From Chelatococcus sp. YT9 (GTDB lineage: Bacteria; Pseudomonadota; Alphaproteobacteria; Rhizobiales; Beijerinckiaceae): DNA of 64,000 bases. A program made the position numbers and the translations under genes. Below are positions 53,461 through 61,327 of this stretch, in pieces (position 1 is the first letter of the stretch; each line of letters opens with the position of its first letter). The notes under the pieces are model-generated. The model saw nothing but the letters and a program-made list of their open reading frames with translations. It searched no databases and was not told the origin of the DNA. The stretch spans positions 3,232,501 through 3,296,500 of the forward strand of contig NZ_JAHBRW010000001.1 of assembly GCF_018398315.1 (NCBI RefSeq). Direction: 5' to 3'.

Positions 53461-53927
53461 TACTTCCCCTCCGGCTTGCTAAGGGCGGCGATAGATTTAG
53501 AGACGGTTTCTTGCCAACCACGATCAAGTGCGGCTGACGCATTTGTACGAATGACAGAGAGAACACCAGGATAGTCATTCTTGGTTTGTGCCAAGATATA
53601 TTCGAGCGTTCCGCGTAGCTGTCTATTCTCTGCCTCCACATCCGGCGACGGATCGGGCTTGTTCTTGTACAGCGGGACGATATGCCGAGGATCAAACTCA
53701 TCAGCTTCGTGCTTGTCCATAGTAACGCTAGACATGCGCCCTGTGTTGCTAGCGATTATCCCCCAAGCAATCGGCTCCGCATCCGTCACAGCCTCGGCGC
53801 GTTCCGTCTCGCGGCCGGCCTTGAACCAATATTCAGCGCGGTCCTTGTCCGATGTGGGCTTGAGCAGCCAAGGCCGCTCTTTCCACGCTGCCTCAAAATC
53901 AGCGCGCTCCTTGTCTGTGTTGGTCAT
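53460..53927 (-). CDS. Phage hypothetical protein, 155 residues
   Basis: The centre contains AEPIAWGIIASNTGRMSSV and DPRHIVPLYKNK, an ePxAW...PLY motif repeatedly seen in uncharacterised phage proteins. The N-terminus ADFEAAWKERPWLLKPTSDK, DRAEYWFKAGRETERAE is also typical. ATGA overlap with the upstream gene. No function known. Confidence 0.65.
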   Translation of the reverse strand: MTNTDKERADFEAAWKERPWLLKPTSDKDRAEYWFKAGRETERAEAVTDAEPIAWGIIASNTGRMSSVTMDKHEADEFDPRHIVPLYKNKPDPSPDVEAENRQLRGTLEYILAQTKNDYPGVLSVIRTNASAALDRGWQETVSKSIAALSKPEGK

Positions 53928-54442
53928 GGCTTAACCTCGCGATTTGGCTTGAGGGTGCGCGGCAACGGATACGGCTCACTGCTGTTTTTGCTCGGGTTCC
54001 AGCATGTCGTCTCGCCCACGCTGGCGCGTTCGGCGCCACCCAGGAAAATTGCCGTGTCAGGGTATTTCGCTTGCAAGTCTTCCGGCAGCGTAGACCCGGA
54101 CCAGAGATCAAAGGTCGTGATCCGCTGGCCTGCATAAATCGACGGCTCGATGTACTCGATATCGAACCTTCGACCGGCCATGCCTCGGAACGATCCGCTT
54201 GTACGATCGCCGGGGCGGTAGACGTGCCCCTCTATAATCGTCATTTGGCGATGCTCTTTTGCAAGCCGTTCAGCGAAGTCGCGCCAGTAGTCGCAGCCAA
54301 AGCAAAGGCGTCGTTCCAACATGTTCGTGCGATGCGGTTCGCAATATGTATTCCGAGCTTCTTTCCCGCATTGGACGCACGTGAACTCGTGATAGACGAC
54401 ATCAGTCTTAAAGGTCGGCGTGATAACCCTCGGCTCGCTCAT
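53924..54442 (-). CDS. Phage hypothetical protein with zinc-ribbon-like N-terminus
   Basis: 172 residues. Four cysteines in TCVQCGKEARNTYCEPHRTN and RLCFGCDYWRDFAERLAKEH probably form a zinc site (about 20-50). The rest has strands resembling a small beta domain (IIEGHVYRPGDRTSGSFRG, GRRFDIEYIEPSIYAGQRIT, TTFDLWSGSTLPEDL). No recognised family. Overlaps both neighbours by four bases. Confidence 0.65.
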   Translation of the reverse strand: MSEPRVITPTFKTDVVYHEFTCVQCGKEARNTYCEPHRTNMLERRLCFGCDYWRDFAERLAKEHRQMTIIEGHVYRPGDRTSGSFRGMAGRRFDIEYIEPSIYAGQRITTFDLWSGSTLPEDLQAKYPDTAIFLGGAERASVGETTCWNPSKNSSEPYPLPRTLKPNREVKP

Positions 54443-54864
54443 GGCTTCTTCTCCGCGAGGGCTTCGATGCCAGCGAATGGCGGAAGTTTCTTCTCGATAT
54501 TGTCCATCACCAAGCGCATCAGTTCGCCATACGCCTCGCGCTTTGCCTGTTCGCAGAGACGGGTGAAGGCCCACAGAAGAATAGGGCGAAGCTCTTCAGC
54601 GGTGACGCCCATCTGTTCCGGGTCGTCATCAGGGCTGGTTCTGTCCGAAAGCTCAGCTATCTCGCGGATAACCTCATCAGCAAGTTTCTCATCCCCCACA
54701 TCAGGAGCGGCGGGAAGGGCGCGGGAGGCGAGGGCTCTTTCTACTTCGGCGGCAATCGTGCTGACCTTGAAAGGCGCTGTGATATCGTCGCGGTAACATT
54801 GCCGCTTTATCCATTGGAGTGCTTCCACCACGCGCCGCAACTCCGCGATCTCATCGGGGGTCAT
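54439..54864 (-). CDS. Phage hypothetical protein, 141 residues
   Basis: Mainly helical and acidic: DEIAELRRVVEALQWIKRQC, VSTIAAEVERALASRALPAA, LRPILLWAFTRLCEQAKREA. ATG 54864 is chosen at the conserved-looking start; the frame extends upstream into the antisense of the next gene. Ends with an ATGA overlap. Function unknown. Confidence 0.6.
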   Translation of the reverse strand: MTPDEIAELRRVVEALQWIKRQCYRDDITAPFKVSTIAAEVERALASRALPAAPDVGDEKLADEVIREIAELSDRTSPDDDPEQMGVTAEELRPILLWAFTRLCEQAKREAYGELMRLVMDNIEKKLPPFAGIEALAEKKP

Positions 54865-55258
54865 CTGGATTTTCCTTGTATGGGGAGGCGGCGAGCACTG
54901 CGTCATACGACGCATGGTCGATCGCGACCTGATAAGGGTCAGCCACGCGCTGGCGGGATAGCAAATCGGCATCCCCGTCAGAACCGCCGCGTGATTTGTA
55001 TTGGACGAACCAACTCACGTAGCGGACATCGTCCGTTAGATCCTTCGGCACCACCACCCCCTCACCATCCATCAGCGCAAGTGCTGCGGCGTCGGTGAGG
55101 TGGAGGGCTTTGAGGATGGCGTCGGCCTTTCGCAAGGCGTCCGCTTTGCTTTGCGCAACAATGTCGGACGCCCATACATCATCCGAGCTTCCATCACCGA
55201 CATAGGGAATGAATGAATGCGGGTCGATAAGCCTCGCCAGCCGCTCACGCGCTTCCAT
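54851..55258 (-). CDS. Phage hypothetical protein, 135 residues
   Basis: Contains ARERLARLIDPHSFIPYVGD and SKADALRKADAILKAL, a pattern seen in small phage proteins of unknown role. It overlaps the downstream gene by 14 bases and the upstream one by 14. No catalytic motif seen. Confidence 0.6.
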   Translation of the reverse strand: MEARERLARLIDPHSFIPYVGDGSSDDVWASDIVAQSKADALRKADAILKALHLTDAAALALMDGEGVVVPKDLTDDVRYVSWFVQYKSRGGSDGDADLLSRQRVADPYQVAIDHASYDAVLAASPYKENPDDPR

Positions 55259-55472
55259 GGCTGGCCTCCAGCTTGGAGAGGAGGGCGCGGGCCTCGTCGC
55301 GTGTCCGCTCTATGTCCGCTCGCCCGCAAACGTGCCCGCCCTCACACTCGCATTCGTTGCTGTCGAGCCAGAAAGTTAGGTGCTTATCCACACGATGGAG
55401 GAAGGCGGCACCAACGGAAAGCTGGGGCTTTTTGGCACGCCTCGGCGTGGCCTCGCGTGTGTCAGTCGGCAT
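55245..55472 (-). CDS. Phage hypothetical protein, 75 residues, Cys/His-containing
   Basis: Basic N-terminus (TREATPRRAKKPQLSVG), then SNECECEGGHVCGRADIERT, a cluster of three Cys and one His that may bind metal, and a helical end (RDEARALLSKLEASHG). Overlaps its neighbours. Function unknown. Confidence 0.55.
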   Translation of the reverse strand: MPTDTREATPRRAKKPQLSVGAAFLHRVDKHLTFWLDSNECECEGGHVCGRADIERTRDEARALLSKLEASHGSA

Positions 55473-56187
55473 GCTCAGCCTCCATCTGATCGATGTTGCA
55501 GCGGTGCGCGGAGAAGGTGTAGGCGGCAACCCAGGGGTTGGCTTCCCATGAGCCAGGACCGTTGATCTCGGTCCAAAGCGCGGCATAGGCCATTCGTGGC
55601 GTGGGGTATCGCCAACCTTCGCGGCGCCACGTCCATGTGTCGTGCATGGGGTCATCGCCGATCGCCGATCGTTCAAAGATCCCCTCCGCGATCGCGTCTT
55701 CCTCGCTGATGTCCTGGAGACGTTGGACGCGGACGTCCGTGGCGACCAGTGTCAGGCGCGATGCCCAGCGGGGCATGTGGATAGATGGCTTCCACCTGGC
55801 CTTGCCAAATTCTGGATGCTCATGGGCGTTGGTCGCGGCATAGACAATGCCGTCGCCAACCGGGCAGGCGAAACCGCCATTGGCCGCGCAGCATTCATCG
55901 ACTGTTCTGCCCAACGTCTCGCCAGGAGCCAGATCCTTGATGAACGTCCAGTTCCAGCTCTCGCGGACATAGAGCCGGTCGCCCTCGTTGATCCGCTGCC
56001 GGACCTTGAAAGGCCCGATCGGCGTGTTGAAGAAGTGGCTATCCGGCTCGTCCGAGGCGTAGTGGATGCCCGCGTACCGCGCACCCTCGGGCGGCTGCGG
56101 CTTAATAATCCGCCGCGTCTGCGTCTTCCGGCCTTCAAGCAGAGCGCGGACCATCGGCCCGCTGAACAGGATAGGACGATCAGCCAT
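55462..56187 (-). CDS. ASCH/PUA-like phage protein
   Basis: 241 residues. The start PILFSGPMVRALLEGRKTQT, RRIIKPQP is the hallmark of a widespread phage family with an ASCH-like fold. GDRLYVRESWNW and the ASRLTLVATDVRVQRLQDIS, EEDAIAEGI blocks follow in the expected order. ASCH domains are RNA- or nucleotide-binding; the phage proteins are uncharacterised. C-terminal YAALWTEINGPGSWEANPWV is also conserved. Confidence 0.8.
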   Translation of the reverse strand: MADRPILFSGPMVRALLEGRKTQTRRIIKPQPPEGARYAGIHYASDEPDSHFFNTPIGPFKVRQRINEGDRLYVRESWNWTFIKDLAPGETLGRTVDECCAANGGFACPVGDGIVYAATNAHEHPEFGKARWKPSIHMPRWASRLTLVATDVRVQRLQDISEEDAIAEGIFERSAIGDDPMHDTWTWRREGWRYPTPRMAYAALWTEINGPGSWEANPWVAAYTFSAHRCNIDQMEAEHAD

Positions 56188-56614
56188 CCGCCTTCTCCAT
56201 CTGCGCTATCAAAGCCCTGAAGAGTGCGGTGAGGAGGGCGAGGGGTTCGGTTTTACTGGTGGCTGTTACCTTGTTGCTTTTAGAGCCGTGCCATCCCTCG
56301 CGGTCGCACTCCCACAAGGATGCCCGCGCAAGGTTGCCCCATAACGAGACCTCACGCGCCCAACCCGGCAACACCCGCTCCACGAGCGCAATGGCGGCGT
56401 CGAGGGATGAGGTGTATGGAAACGCCTTCTCTTGCTCTATCGACTTCCCGGCCTCGTCGTATCCCCATCCGCGCCAATCCACGGACCAGTCCCAAGGCTG
56501 ATCCAAGGCAATGGATACGGCCCTATCGAGCCAAATATCCGCCCCGCCCGCCTTCTCAAGATCCGCGAGGACAGAGCGGTAGGCGATCAGCTTTTCTTTG
56601 ACTTCGGCGCTCAT
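56180..56614 (-). CDS. Phage ABA-sandwich-type hypothetical protein
   Basis: 144 residues. The combination DIWLDRAVSIALDQPWDWSV, YTSSLDAAIALVERVLPGW, then ALLTALFRALIAQ matches the small phage ABA-sandwich domain proteins. Role unknown. It overlaps the ASCH-like gene by eight bases; upstream is a 125-bp gap before the rightward 56740 gene. Confidence 0.7.
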   Translation of the reverse strand: MSAEVKEKLIAYRSVLADLEKAGGADIWLDRAVSIALDQPWDWSVDWRGWGYDEAGKSIEQEKAFPYTSSLDAAIALVERVLPGWAREVSLWGNLARASLWECDREGWHGSKSNKVTATSKTEPLALLTALFRALIAQMEKADG

Positions 56615-56739
56615 CTGCTGCTGCCTCTTATAAGTTAACAATTTTACGTCAGCCGTTAACTTTCCTGTGGAAAGCAAATTTGGCTTTGCTACACTCCCGC
56701 CACGGGCGCTGGGAGCGCCTTTTCTCTTGGGGGAGAGAG

Positions 56740-56979
56740 ATGATCTGCAATGCGGATGGACCTATTACAGTTACAACGTGGGAAATAGTTTCCGAGATTG
56801 ACGGAAGCGTTGCTTTGTTTCTGCTTTCATCACGCGGAAAGTGTATTCTGAGGCCCAACAGCCCGACCGGTATCGAATGGTCGATGACCAGGGAACAAGC
56901 CTTGCGGCTTAGCGCTGATCTTGAAGCGGCGGCATCCCGCGATCCGATTGCCCTGCTTGATTGGGCTGAGGCAAGCTGA
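56740..56979 (+). CDS. Small rightward phage protein of unknown function
   Basis: 79 residues with an exceptionally strong GGGGGAGAG ribosome site. CNADGPITVTTWEIVSEIDG, VALFLLSSRGKCILRP and SMTREQALRLSADLEAAA suggest a small beta-sheet plus helix. It is one of few genes facing rightward inside the leftward operon, and its last 71 bases overlap the convergent 86-residue gene, so it is probably a morphon expressed from its own promoter. No family recognised. Confidence 0.6.
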   Translation: MICNADGPITVTTWEIVSEIDGSVALFLLSSRGKCILRPNSPTGIEWSMTREQALRLSADLEAAASRDPIALLDWAEAS

Positions 56980-57169
56980 TCCGGCGCTGCTTTTGTTCTT
57001 TGCGACATAGGTGTTCCTCTTTGTCGAGGATGTCCGCCTGTTCTTTGATCTTCGCCGCTATGTAAAGATCCTCAGATTTCTCGGGGTCCTGTGATTTCTT
57101 GGCGCGGTTCCAAAAGAACTTAGCGGCGTAGTGTAGGTGGTATGCCCTTGTTCCGGAGGGGCGTTTCAT
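56909..57169 (-). CDS. Phage hypothetical protein, 86 residues
   Basis: Begins MKRPSGTRAYHLHYAAKFFW and is very basic and helical (AKKSQDPEKSEDLYIAAKIK). Its start overlaps the HNH gene stop by ATGA, supporting leftward expression. The C-terminal third is low-complexity (QPNQAGQSDRG) and overlaps the rightward gene on the other strand. Confidence 0.55.
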   Translation of the reverse strand: MKRPSGTRAYHLHYAAKFFWNRAKKSQDPEKSEDLYIAAKIKEQADILDKEEHLCRKEQKQRRISLPQPNQAGQSDRGMPPLQDQR

Positions 57170-57534
57170 GACGATCTCCGAACTGGCAAGTCTGTATCCC
57201 GATGGACCAGCTGCCCGTTGACTTTCCGCTTGGTTGGGGAGTTCCTGCCATTTGGCATGGAACGCGACGATTTTTTCCACGCGCCTGTATGCTTGTCGCG
57301 CTGTCTATCGGCCTTGCGTGTGCGGCGGATATCGTCCGCAGTCTTTGCACGATGGCAGACTCGGCAGAGGAGCTGGGCGTTCTCGATAGTCGGTTCGCCT
57401 CCAAGGACGTCGGGGAGGATGTGGTCCACCTCTCCTTCGCCCGCCTTGAGTTTCGCTCTACAGCCTTCGCAGCAACCATTGGCTCGTAGGAAGACTGCGG
57501 CGCGGGTTTTCCGGCTGAACTCGGCTCGGCTCAT
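57166..57534 (-). CDS. HNH endonuclease
   Basis: 122 residues. EFSRKTRAAVFLRANGCCEG, CRAKLKAGEGEVDHILPDVL and GGEPTIENAQLLCRVCHRAK give a complete HNH motif with flanking CxxC pairs for zinc. The C-terminal 40 residues are basic. Between recombination genes, such HNH proteins may process phage DNA or be homing-type enzymes. Starts by ATGA overlap with the small upstream gene. Confidence 0.85.
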   Translation of the reverse strand: MSRAEFSRKTRAAVFLRANGCCEGCRAKLKAGEGEVDHILPDVLGGEPTIENAQLLCRVCHRAKTADDIRRTRKADRQRDKHTGAWKKSSRSMPNGRNSPTKRKVNGQLVHRDTDLPVRRSS

Positions 57535-57698
57535 CCCACGCCTCCAGCCTTTTTCAGCGCATCCCACACCGCCCGCTTCTCATCTTTAGGAAGCCCGGAC
57601 AGGATCGCCTTATTGATCTCTATGAACTCGCGCATGGATGGCTCGTCCTTGACGAAATGTCTGATTGCCGCGGTGATGAAGCGGGCTTCGGGGGTCAC
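57531..57698 (-). CDS. Small helical phage protein (55 residues, GTG start)
   Basis: GTG at 57698 overlaps the NinB stop (GTGA), and the TGA stop overlaps the HNH start (ATGA), so the frame exactly fills the gap between the two genes. The product reads TPEARFITAAIRHFVKDEPS, then MREFIEINKAILSGLPKDEK and RAVWDALKKAGG: a helical, charged protein. No family recognised. The two coupled junctions are the main evidence. Confidence 0.65.
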   Translation of the reverse strand: MTPEARFITAAIRHFVKDEPSMREFIEINKAILSGLPKDEKRAVWDALKKAGGVG

Positions 57699-58090
57699 GC
57701 GGCTTGGGCATCGTCACGGAAGACCACGCCGTGCTTTGCGCCGAACGCGAAGATCAGTTCGATTAGGTCCGTCATCTCGTTCTTGCTGAGATCCGACGAC
57801 GAACGCCCAAGGCTCACGATCCCGTTGCCATCCAGGTTGGGCACCATCCGAACCTCTCGCTTAAGGGCGTCGAGGAACAGGAGCTTCCAGTCATCCGGTG
57901 ATAACTTGATGCCGTGGTGCTTTGTCTGTGCCGCCACGTCCGTCAGCATCGCCCACATACGATCGTTCTGGGGCAGCGATCGCTTGGCTTCCTTGAACTC
58001 GATGCGGCAGCCGTAGGGGGCTTTCGTTGCCCAATTGGCGGCCTTCCTGCGATCGATGTCGCTGTGGATGACGACTAGAGCGCGGCTCAT
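57695..58090 (-). CDS. ninB: NinB-family recombination protein
   Basis: 131 residues. CRIEFKEAKRSLPQNDRMWA, MLTDVAAQTKHHGIKLSPDD, WKLLFLDALKREVRMVPNLD and LSKNEMTDLIELIFAFGAKH follow the NinB/Orf pattern. Lambda Orf (NinB) binds single-stranded DNA and SSB and replaces RecFOR functions in phage recombination, which suits the adjacent ssb, exonuclease and ERF genes. Confidence 0.88.
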   Translation of the reverse strand: MSRALVVIHSDIDRRKAANWATKAPYGCRIEFKEAKRSLPQNDRMWAMLTDVAAQTKHHGIKLSPDDWKLLFLDALKREVRMVPNLDGNGIVSLGRSSSDLSKNEMTDLIELIFAFGAKHGVVFRDDAQAA

Positions 58091-58100
58091 ATCACACCCC

Positions 58101-58547
58101 TCAGAACGGAATTTCTTGGTCTGCGAAGTCATCGCGTGCAGGTGCTGAACGCTCTGTTACGCGCTCGCGAGGCTGATCGCTGGCGCCGTCGGACTTCCTG
58201 CTTTCGAGAATGACCAGATCGCCACGGAACTTCTGCAGCACGATCTCGGTAATATACCGGTCATTGCCGTCGCGATCCTGGTACTTTCTGCTCTGGATCG
58301 CACCTTCGATGTGGACAAGATCGCCCTTGTGAAGATACGCCTGAGCAACTTTCGCCAAGTTTTCATTGTAGATGACGATATTATGCCAGAACGTATTCTC
58401 CTTGCGCTCGCCCGTAGCTTTGTCTTTCCATACATCGGACGTGGCGACGTTCAGATTGGCGACGATATCGCCGTTCTGCTTGTGCTTGATCTCTGGATCG
58501 CGACCGAGGCGGCCTGTAATGAGCGCTTTATTCACTGAGCCAGCCAT
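58101..58547 (-). CDS. ssb: Single-stranded DNA-binding protein
   Basis: 148 residues. The OB-fold appears as SVNKALITGRLGRDPEIKHK, VANLNVATSDVWKDKATGER, TFWHNIVIYNENLAKVAQAY and GDLVHIEGAIQSRKYQDRDG. A disordered linker leads to the acidic C-terminal tip DDFADQEIPF used for partner binding. It lies ten bases before ninB and directly after the exonuclease gene, so it is a phage SSB for the recombination module. Confidence 0.94.
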   Translation of the reverse strand: MAGSVNKALITGRLGRDPEIKHKQNGDIVANLNVATSDVWKDKATGERKENTFWHNIVIYNENLAKVAQAYLHKGDLVHIEGAIQSRKYQDRDGNDRYITEIVLQKFRGDLVILESRKSDGASDQPRERVTERSAPARDDFADQEIPF

Positions 58548-59165
58548 CTAAGCGGCCTCCCTTGTCACGGATCCATAGGAGCGGATGCGCTCGACTATGG
58601 TGTTGAGTTCGTCGTTGAATGCATCGACCGCGGCAGACATCTCAGCGATGTAGGCCTCGTCTCGATATGCTCGCTTGATCAGCGGCGGCATCTTGGGCCA
58701 GTAGACGCAGATATCGATCCACTCGCGTTCTGCTACCCATAGCGCGCCTTGGCATTGGGCCTTGTGCTCTGGTGGGAAATCGTCGCGGATCAGCGCTTCC
58801 ACCATAAGCGCGGGCAGCTTGGTTTTGATCTCCAGCATGCCGCTCTCCCCGATTAAGCTGTCGGGGCTGCAGCCTTTCTGCCCGTTGCGTATGAATCCGA
58901 CTTGTACCGGGTCCGCATCCTTCATGAAGGCGTACAAGTCACGAGCCTCCGGTTCCATGACCTTCCCACGTTCTGTATGGATATTCGAAATAGAGTCCGC
59001 CGGGTCTCCAGTGATTATCTCGCCGGCGAGCCTACAAAGATAGGATTTCCGGGTCTTTCCCTCGCCCTTGGCGAGGATGGCGTGGAACATGCTGGCGGTC
59101 GGGATACCGCAACGTACAGCATGCCACTCAGGAGTTCCTTGCTGAATGTCTGTGTATACGATCAT
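58548..59165 (-). CDS. YqaJ-type viral recombinase (lambda-exonuclease-like)
   Basis: 205 residues. DIQQGTPEWHAVRCGIPTAS is the N-terminal YqaJ motif, KVMEPEARDLYAFMKD the acidic helix, and GCSPDSLIGESGMLEIKTKL carries the PD-(D/E)xK residues Asp102, Glu112 and Lys114. It resects DNA ends 5' to 3' for annealing by the ERF protein. ATG 59165 is chosen because AGGAG lies seven bases upstream; ATG 59189 would overlap the HNH gene. Confidence 0.9.
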   Translation of the reverse strand: MIVYTDIQQGTPEWHAVRCGIPTASMFHAILAKGEGKTRKSYLCRLAGEIITGDPADSISNIHTERGKVMEPEARDLYAFMKDADPVQVGFIRNGQKGCSPDSLIGESGMLEIKTKLPALMVEALIRDDFPPEHKAQCQGALWVAEREWIDICVYWPKMPPLIKRAYRDEAYIAEMSAAVDAFNDELNTIVERIRSYGSVTREAA

Positions 59166-59175
59166 TGGCCGCTCC

Positions 59176-59700
59176 TTATACGTGGACATGACGCCATGTT
59201 GCGCGCCGCAGAATCATGGAAACGTTTGCTGACGTAATATCCAGTTCGAGCGCGATATCCTTCAAAAGGGCGCCAGCGCGCCGCATCGAGAACGCGCGGC
59301 GGATGTCTGACTCGGTAAGCTTCGCGAGGGCATTCTTCTCGCCGACAAGCAGCGTCCCATGGCGGGATTTGTCGGCATGATTCCCCTTACGGGTATCCCA
59401 CCGGAGGTTGCTAACCCTGTTGTCGGATGGGTCGCCGTTGTTATGGGCGCACTCCATGCTCGGGGGACATGGCCCAACAAACGCCTCGATAACCAGGCGG
59501 TGTACAGAAAAATACAAGTGGCGACCGTTTCGGCACAGGCGAACTCTCTTGTGGCCGCTCTTGCTCGTGGATTGGGCGAGAACCGCGCCGCGCCAGACGC
59601 GGCCATCCGTTAGCGTTCGCGTGACACCGCGAACTCGACCTTGGTCCGACACCTCGTAGAACCCTTCTAGCCCGACAACAGGCGCCCATAGCTCGGTCAC
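59176..59700 (-). CDS. NUMOD4/HNH homing-endonuclease-like protein
   Basis: 174 residues. The N-terminal NUMOD4 motif is ELWAPVVGLEGFYEVSDQGR. An HNH_3-like core follows (LVIEAFVGPCPPSMECAHNN, GDPSDNRVSNLRWDTRKGNH), and the C-terminal ALAKLTESDIRRAFSMRRAG, LLKDIALELDITSANVSMIL looks like a DNA-binding NUMOD/HTH module. This is the layout of free-standing phage homing endonucleases. It sits between erf and the exonuclease gene, overlapping erf by ATGA. Confidence 0.88.
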   Translation of the reverse strand: MTELWAPVVGLEGFYEVSDQGRVRGVTRTLTDGRVWRGAVLAQSTSKSGHKRVRLCRNGRHLYFSVHRLVIEAFVGPCPPSMECAHNNGDPSDNRVSNLRWDTRKGNHADKSRHGTLLVGEKNALAKLTESDIRRAFSMRRAGALLKDIALELDITSANVSMILRRATWRHVHV

Positions 59701-60455
59701 GGGCGCGCCCTCTTTGCGATGAGCAGCCCACGAGCGCGGTCGAAATCGCGAGCCTTGAGATCCGACACGCTTTCGGCCTTGAAGTAGGCTAGGAACTTGT
59801 TGATGTCGGCGCCGGTATCGGAAATGAGCTTGTGGATCTGCTCGGCTTGATCGTCGGTGATCAGAACTGGGGCGCCCGCAGATGCGCCGTCGTCATCCCG
59901 ATCGGCCTTCGCGCGGCTAGTAATGTTGAGTAGCGCCTTAGCCGTATAGCGCTGGCCGTAGCTCGTCGTGGAGCCAACGGCCTGAACGGCATTCTTGCTC
60001 CCGCTGGTGTCGATCGGCAGGTGGATGCTCGTTTCCTCGCTGTGGCCCTCCCGATGACTGAGGATCCCCGTGACGACGATCTTTCCGGCGTCCTGTCCGA
60101 TGCGAAATCGCAGGGAAAAGCCATGCTGGGCGAGGACCGGCTTTATGGCCTCGTTGATATCTTCCCACTTGGCGTACGTGCTTTGGACCTTATCGTCCTT
60201 GTTCTTGATCCCCCCGTTCTCGTTGATGATCGGTAATTCCGGCTGCATCTGCGAAAACGCGGCATCAAATGAGGCCTTCGCCTCGCGAGCCAAGATGCGC
60301 TCCTGCATGTCCAAGAGGCGCTGCATCTTGTCGATATCGACGTTGGGGTTGAGCGCGGCACGCTCGATCACTTGGATGATTGCGGCTGGCTCGCGCTGAA
60401 CCTGCCGAGGTTCAATCTCGTGCGGAGCCTGGTATGTCTCAACTGCTGTGCTCAT
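59697..60455 (-). CDS. erf: ERF-family single-strand annealing protein
   Basis: 252 residues. The ERF domain occupies about 40-170: QPELPIINENGGIKNKDDKV, QSTYAKWEDINEAIKPVLAQ, HGFSLRFRIGQDAGKIVVTG, SHREGHSEETSIHLPID, and QAVGSTTSYGQRYTAKALLN with the GS-xxTYxxRY motif. ERF proteins anneal complementary single strands, as P22 Erf does in circularisation. Together with exonuclease, SSB and NinB it gives a full phage recombination set. Confidence 0.93.
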   Translation of the reverse strand: MSTAVETYQAPHEIEPRQVQREPAAIIQVIERAALNPNVDIDKMQRLLDMQERILAREAKASFDAAFSQMQPELPIINENGGIKNKDDKVQSTYAKWEDINEAIKPVLAQHGFSLRFRIGQDAGKIVVTGILSHREGHSEETSIHLPIDTSGSKNAVQAVGSTTSYGQRYTAKALLNITSRAKADRDDDGASAGAPVLITDDQAEQIHKLISDTGADINKFLAYFKAESVSDLKARDFDRARGLLIAKRARP

Positions 60456-60652
60456 CGGCTGATGCTCCGTTCAAGAGCGGCATTGGTAACGCGCTGTTTC
60501 TCGCGTTCGATTGGTCTGGTGGCCTTATGGCGGGCTCGCTGGGCTTGGATCTGAGCGTCCAAGGCCACGATCTTAGGCCGCTTCGGTGGTGGTGCCCACT
60601 CACGCTTGAAGAGCTGGAGTAGGGCGCATTGAACGCGAGATACGAAGCTCAT
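60452..60652 (-). CDS. Small basic phage protein, 66 residues
   Basis: Highly basic helical sequence (ALLQLFKREWAPPPKRPKIV, DAQIQAQRARHKATRPIERE). Start and stop overlap neighbouring genes by ATGA on both sides, giving good evidence of expression in the operon. May bind nucleic acid; no family recognised. Confidence 0.65.
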   Translation of the reverse strand: MSFVSRVQCALLQLFKREWAPPPKRPKIVALDAQIQAQRARHKATRPIEREKQRVTNAALERSISR

Positions 60653-60810
60653 GGCTGACGATCTCGACGGTAGGAGGAGGCTTCGCCGTAGGGCTCGTCA
60701 TCTTCCTCGGAGAAGGGAGGCGCTGAGATAAGCCCGTGCCACGCCCACAATCCCAAGGCCACTGAGCCCCAGACTGGCGAGTACTTCAGGATGAAATAGA
60801 GGATATCCAT
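60649..60810 (-). CDS. Small membrane phage protein, 53 residues
   Basis: ATG at 60810 shares its A with the upstream stop (TGATG), and the TGA stop overlaps the next ATG. The product starts MDILYFILKYSPVWGSVALG and continues LWAWHGLISAPPF, one predicted membrane helix, then an acidic tail (SEEDDEPYGEASSYRRD). The coupled junctions are the evidence. Function unknown. Confidence 0.65.
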   Translation of the reverse strand: MDILYFILKYSPVWGSVALGLWAWHGLISAPPFSEEDDEPYGEASSYRRDRQP

Positions 60811-61133
60811 CACGCGGCCTCGGCAACGTCTTGGATCTGATCAAGACGGCGAACGGCCGAGATGTGCTGCTGGCAGGTGCCGTCTGCGCCCCGATCAAGC
60901 CAGAGCATTTCGCCGTGCATGGCGATAACGGTGGCTTCTTCGGTTTCCGTTGCGAATGAAATCCTGACGCGTTCCCCCGGCTGAAAATTGGGGCGAACCA
61001 TCTTCATCTCATCGGACGAGAAGAATAGAGGGGAACCGCCGACGCGAACGATGTAACGCTCGAACCCGATTGAAGGAGTCTGCTCAATCGTTCCGATAAT
61101 GGATACATAATCTCCGCAACGAAACGTGCTCAT
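60810..61133 (-). CDS. Phage hypothetical protein with beta-rich repeats
   Basis: 107 residues. CGDYVSIIGTIEQTPSIGFE, YIVRVGGSPLFFSSDEMKMV and QPGERVRISFATETEEATVI, AMHGEMLWLDRGADGTCQQH suggest two SH3-like small barrels in tandem. No family recognised. TGATG junctions on both sides. Confidence 0.65.
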   Translation of the reverse strand: MSTFRCGDYVSIIGTIEQTPSIGFERYIVRVGGSPLFFSSDEMKMVRPNFQPGERVRISFATETEEATVIAMHGEMLWLDRGADGTCQQHISAVRRLDQIQDVAEAA

Positions 61134-61327
61134 CACGCAGCCCTCTCCTGTCCCTCGGAAAGCTCACGGGCGTAAGCCATGGCGTCGTCGAGGTATCGAT
61201 CTATTTCGGAATGTGAGTGGCCAAGTTCTCGTAAGATACCCCAGCACTCTTGCCAGTCGGATAGGTTGGCGAAGTTGCTTTTCAGCTCATCAGCCATAGA
61301 CGCCACAGGCGTATCGAGCTTGTTCAT
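61133..61327 (-). CDS. Small acidic phage protein, 64 residues
   Basis: Starts MNKLDTPVASMADELKSNFA and continues SDWQECWGILRELGHSHSEI, DRYLDDAMAYARELSEG: helical and acidic. Start chosen at ATG 61327 by overlap (ATGA) with the upstream 58-residue gene. Unknown function. Confidence 0.6.
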   Translation of the reverse strand: MNKLDTPVASMADELKSNFANLSDWQECWGILRELGHSHSEIDRYLDDAMAYARELSEGQERAA

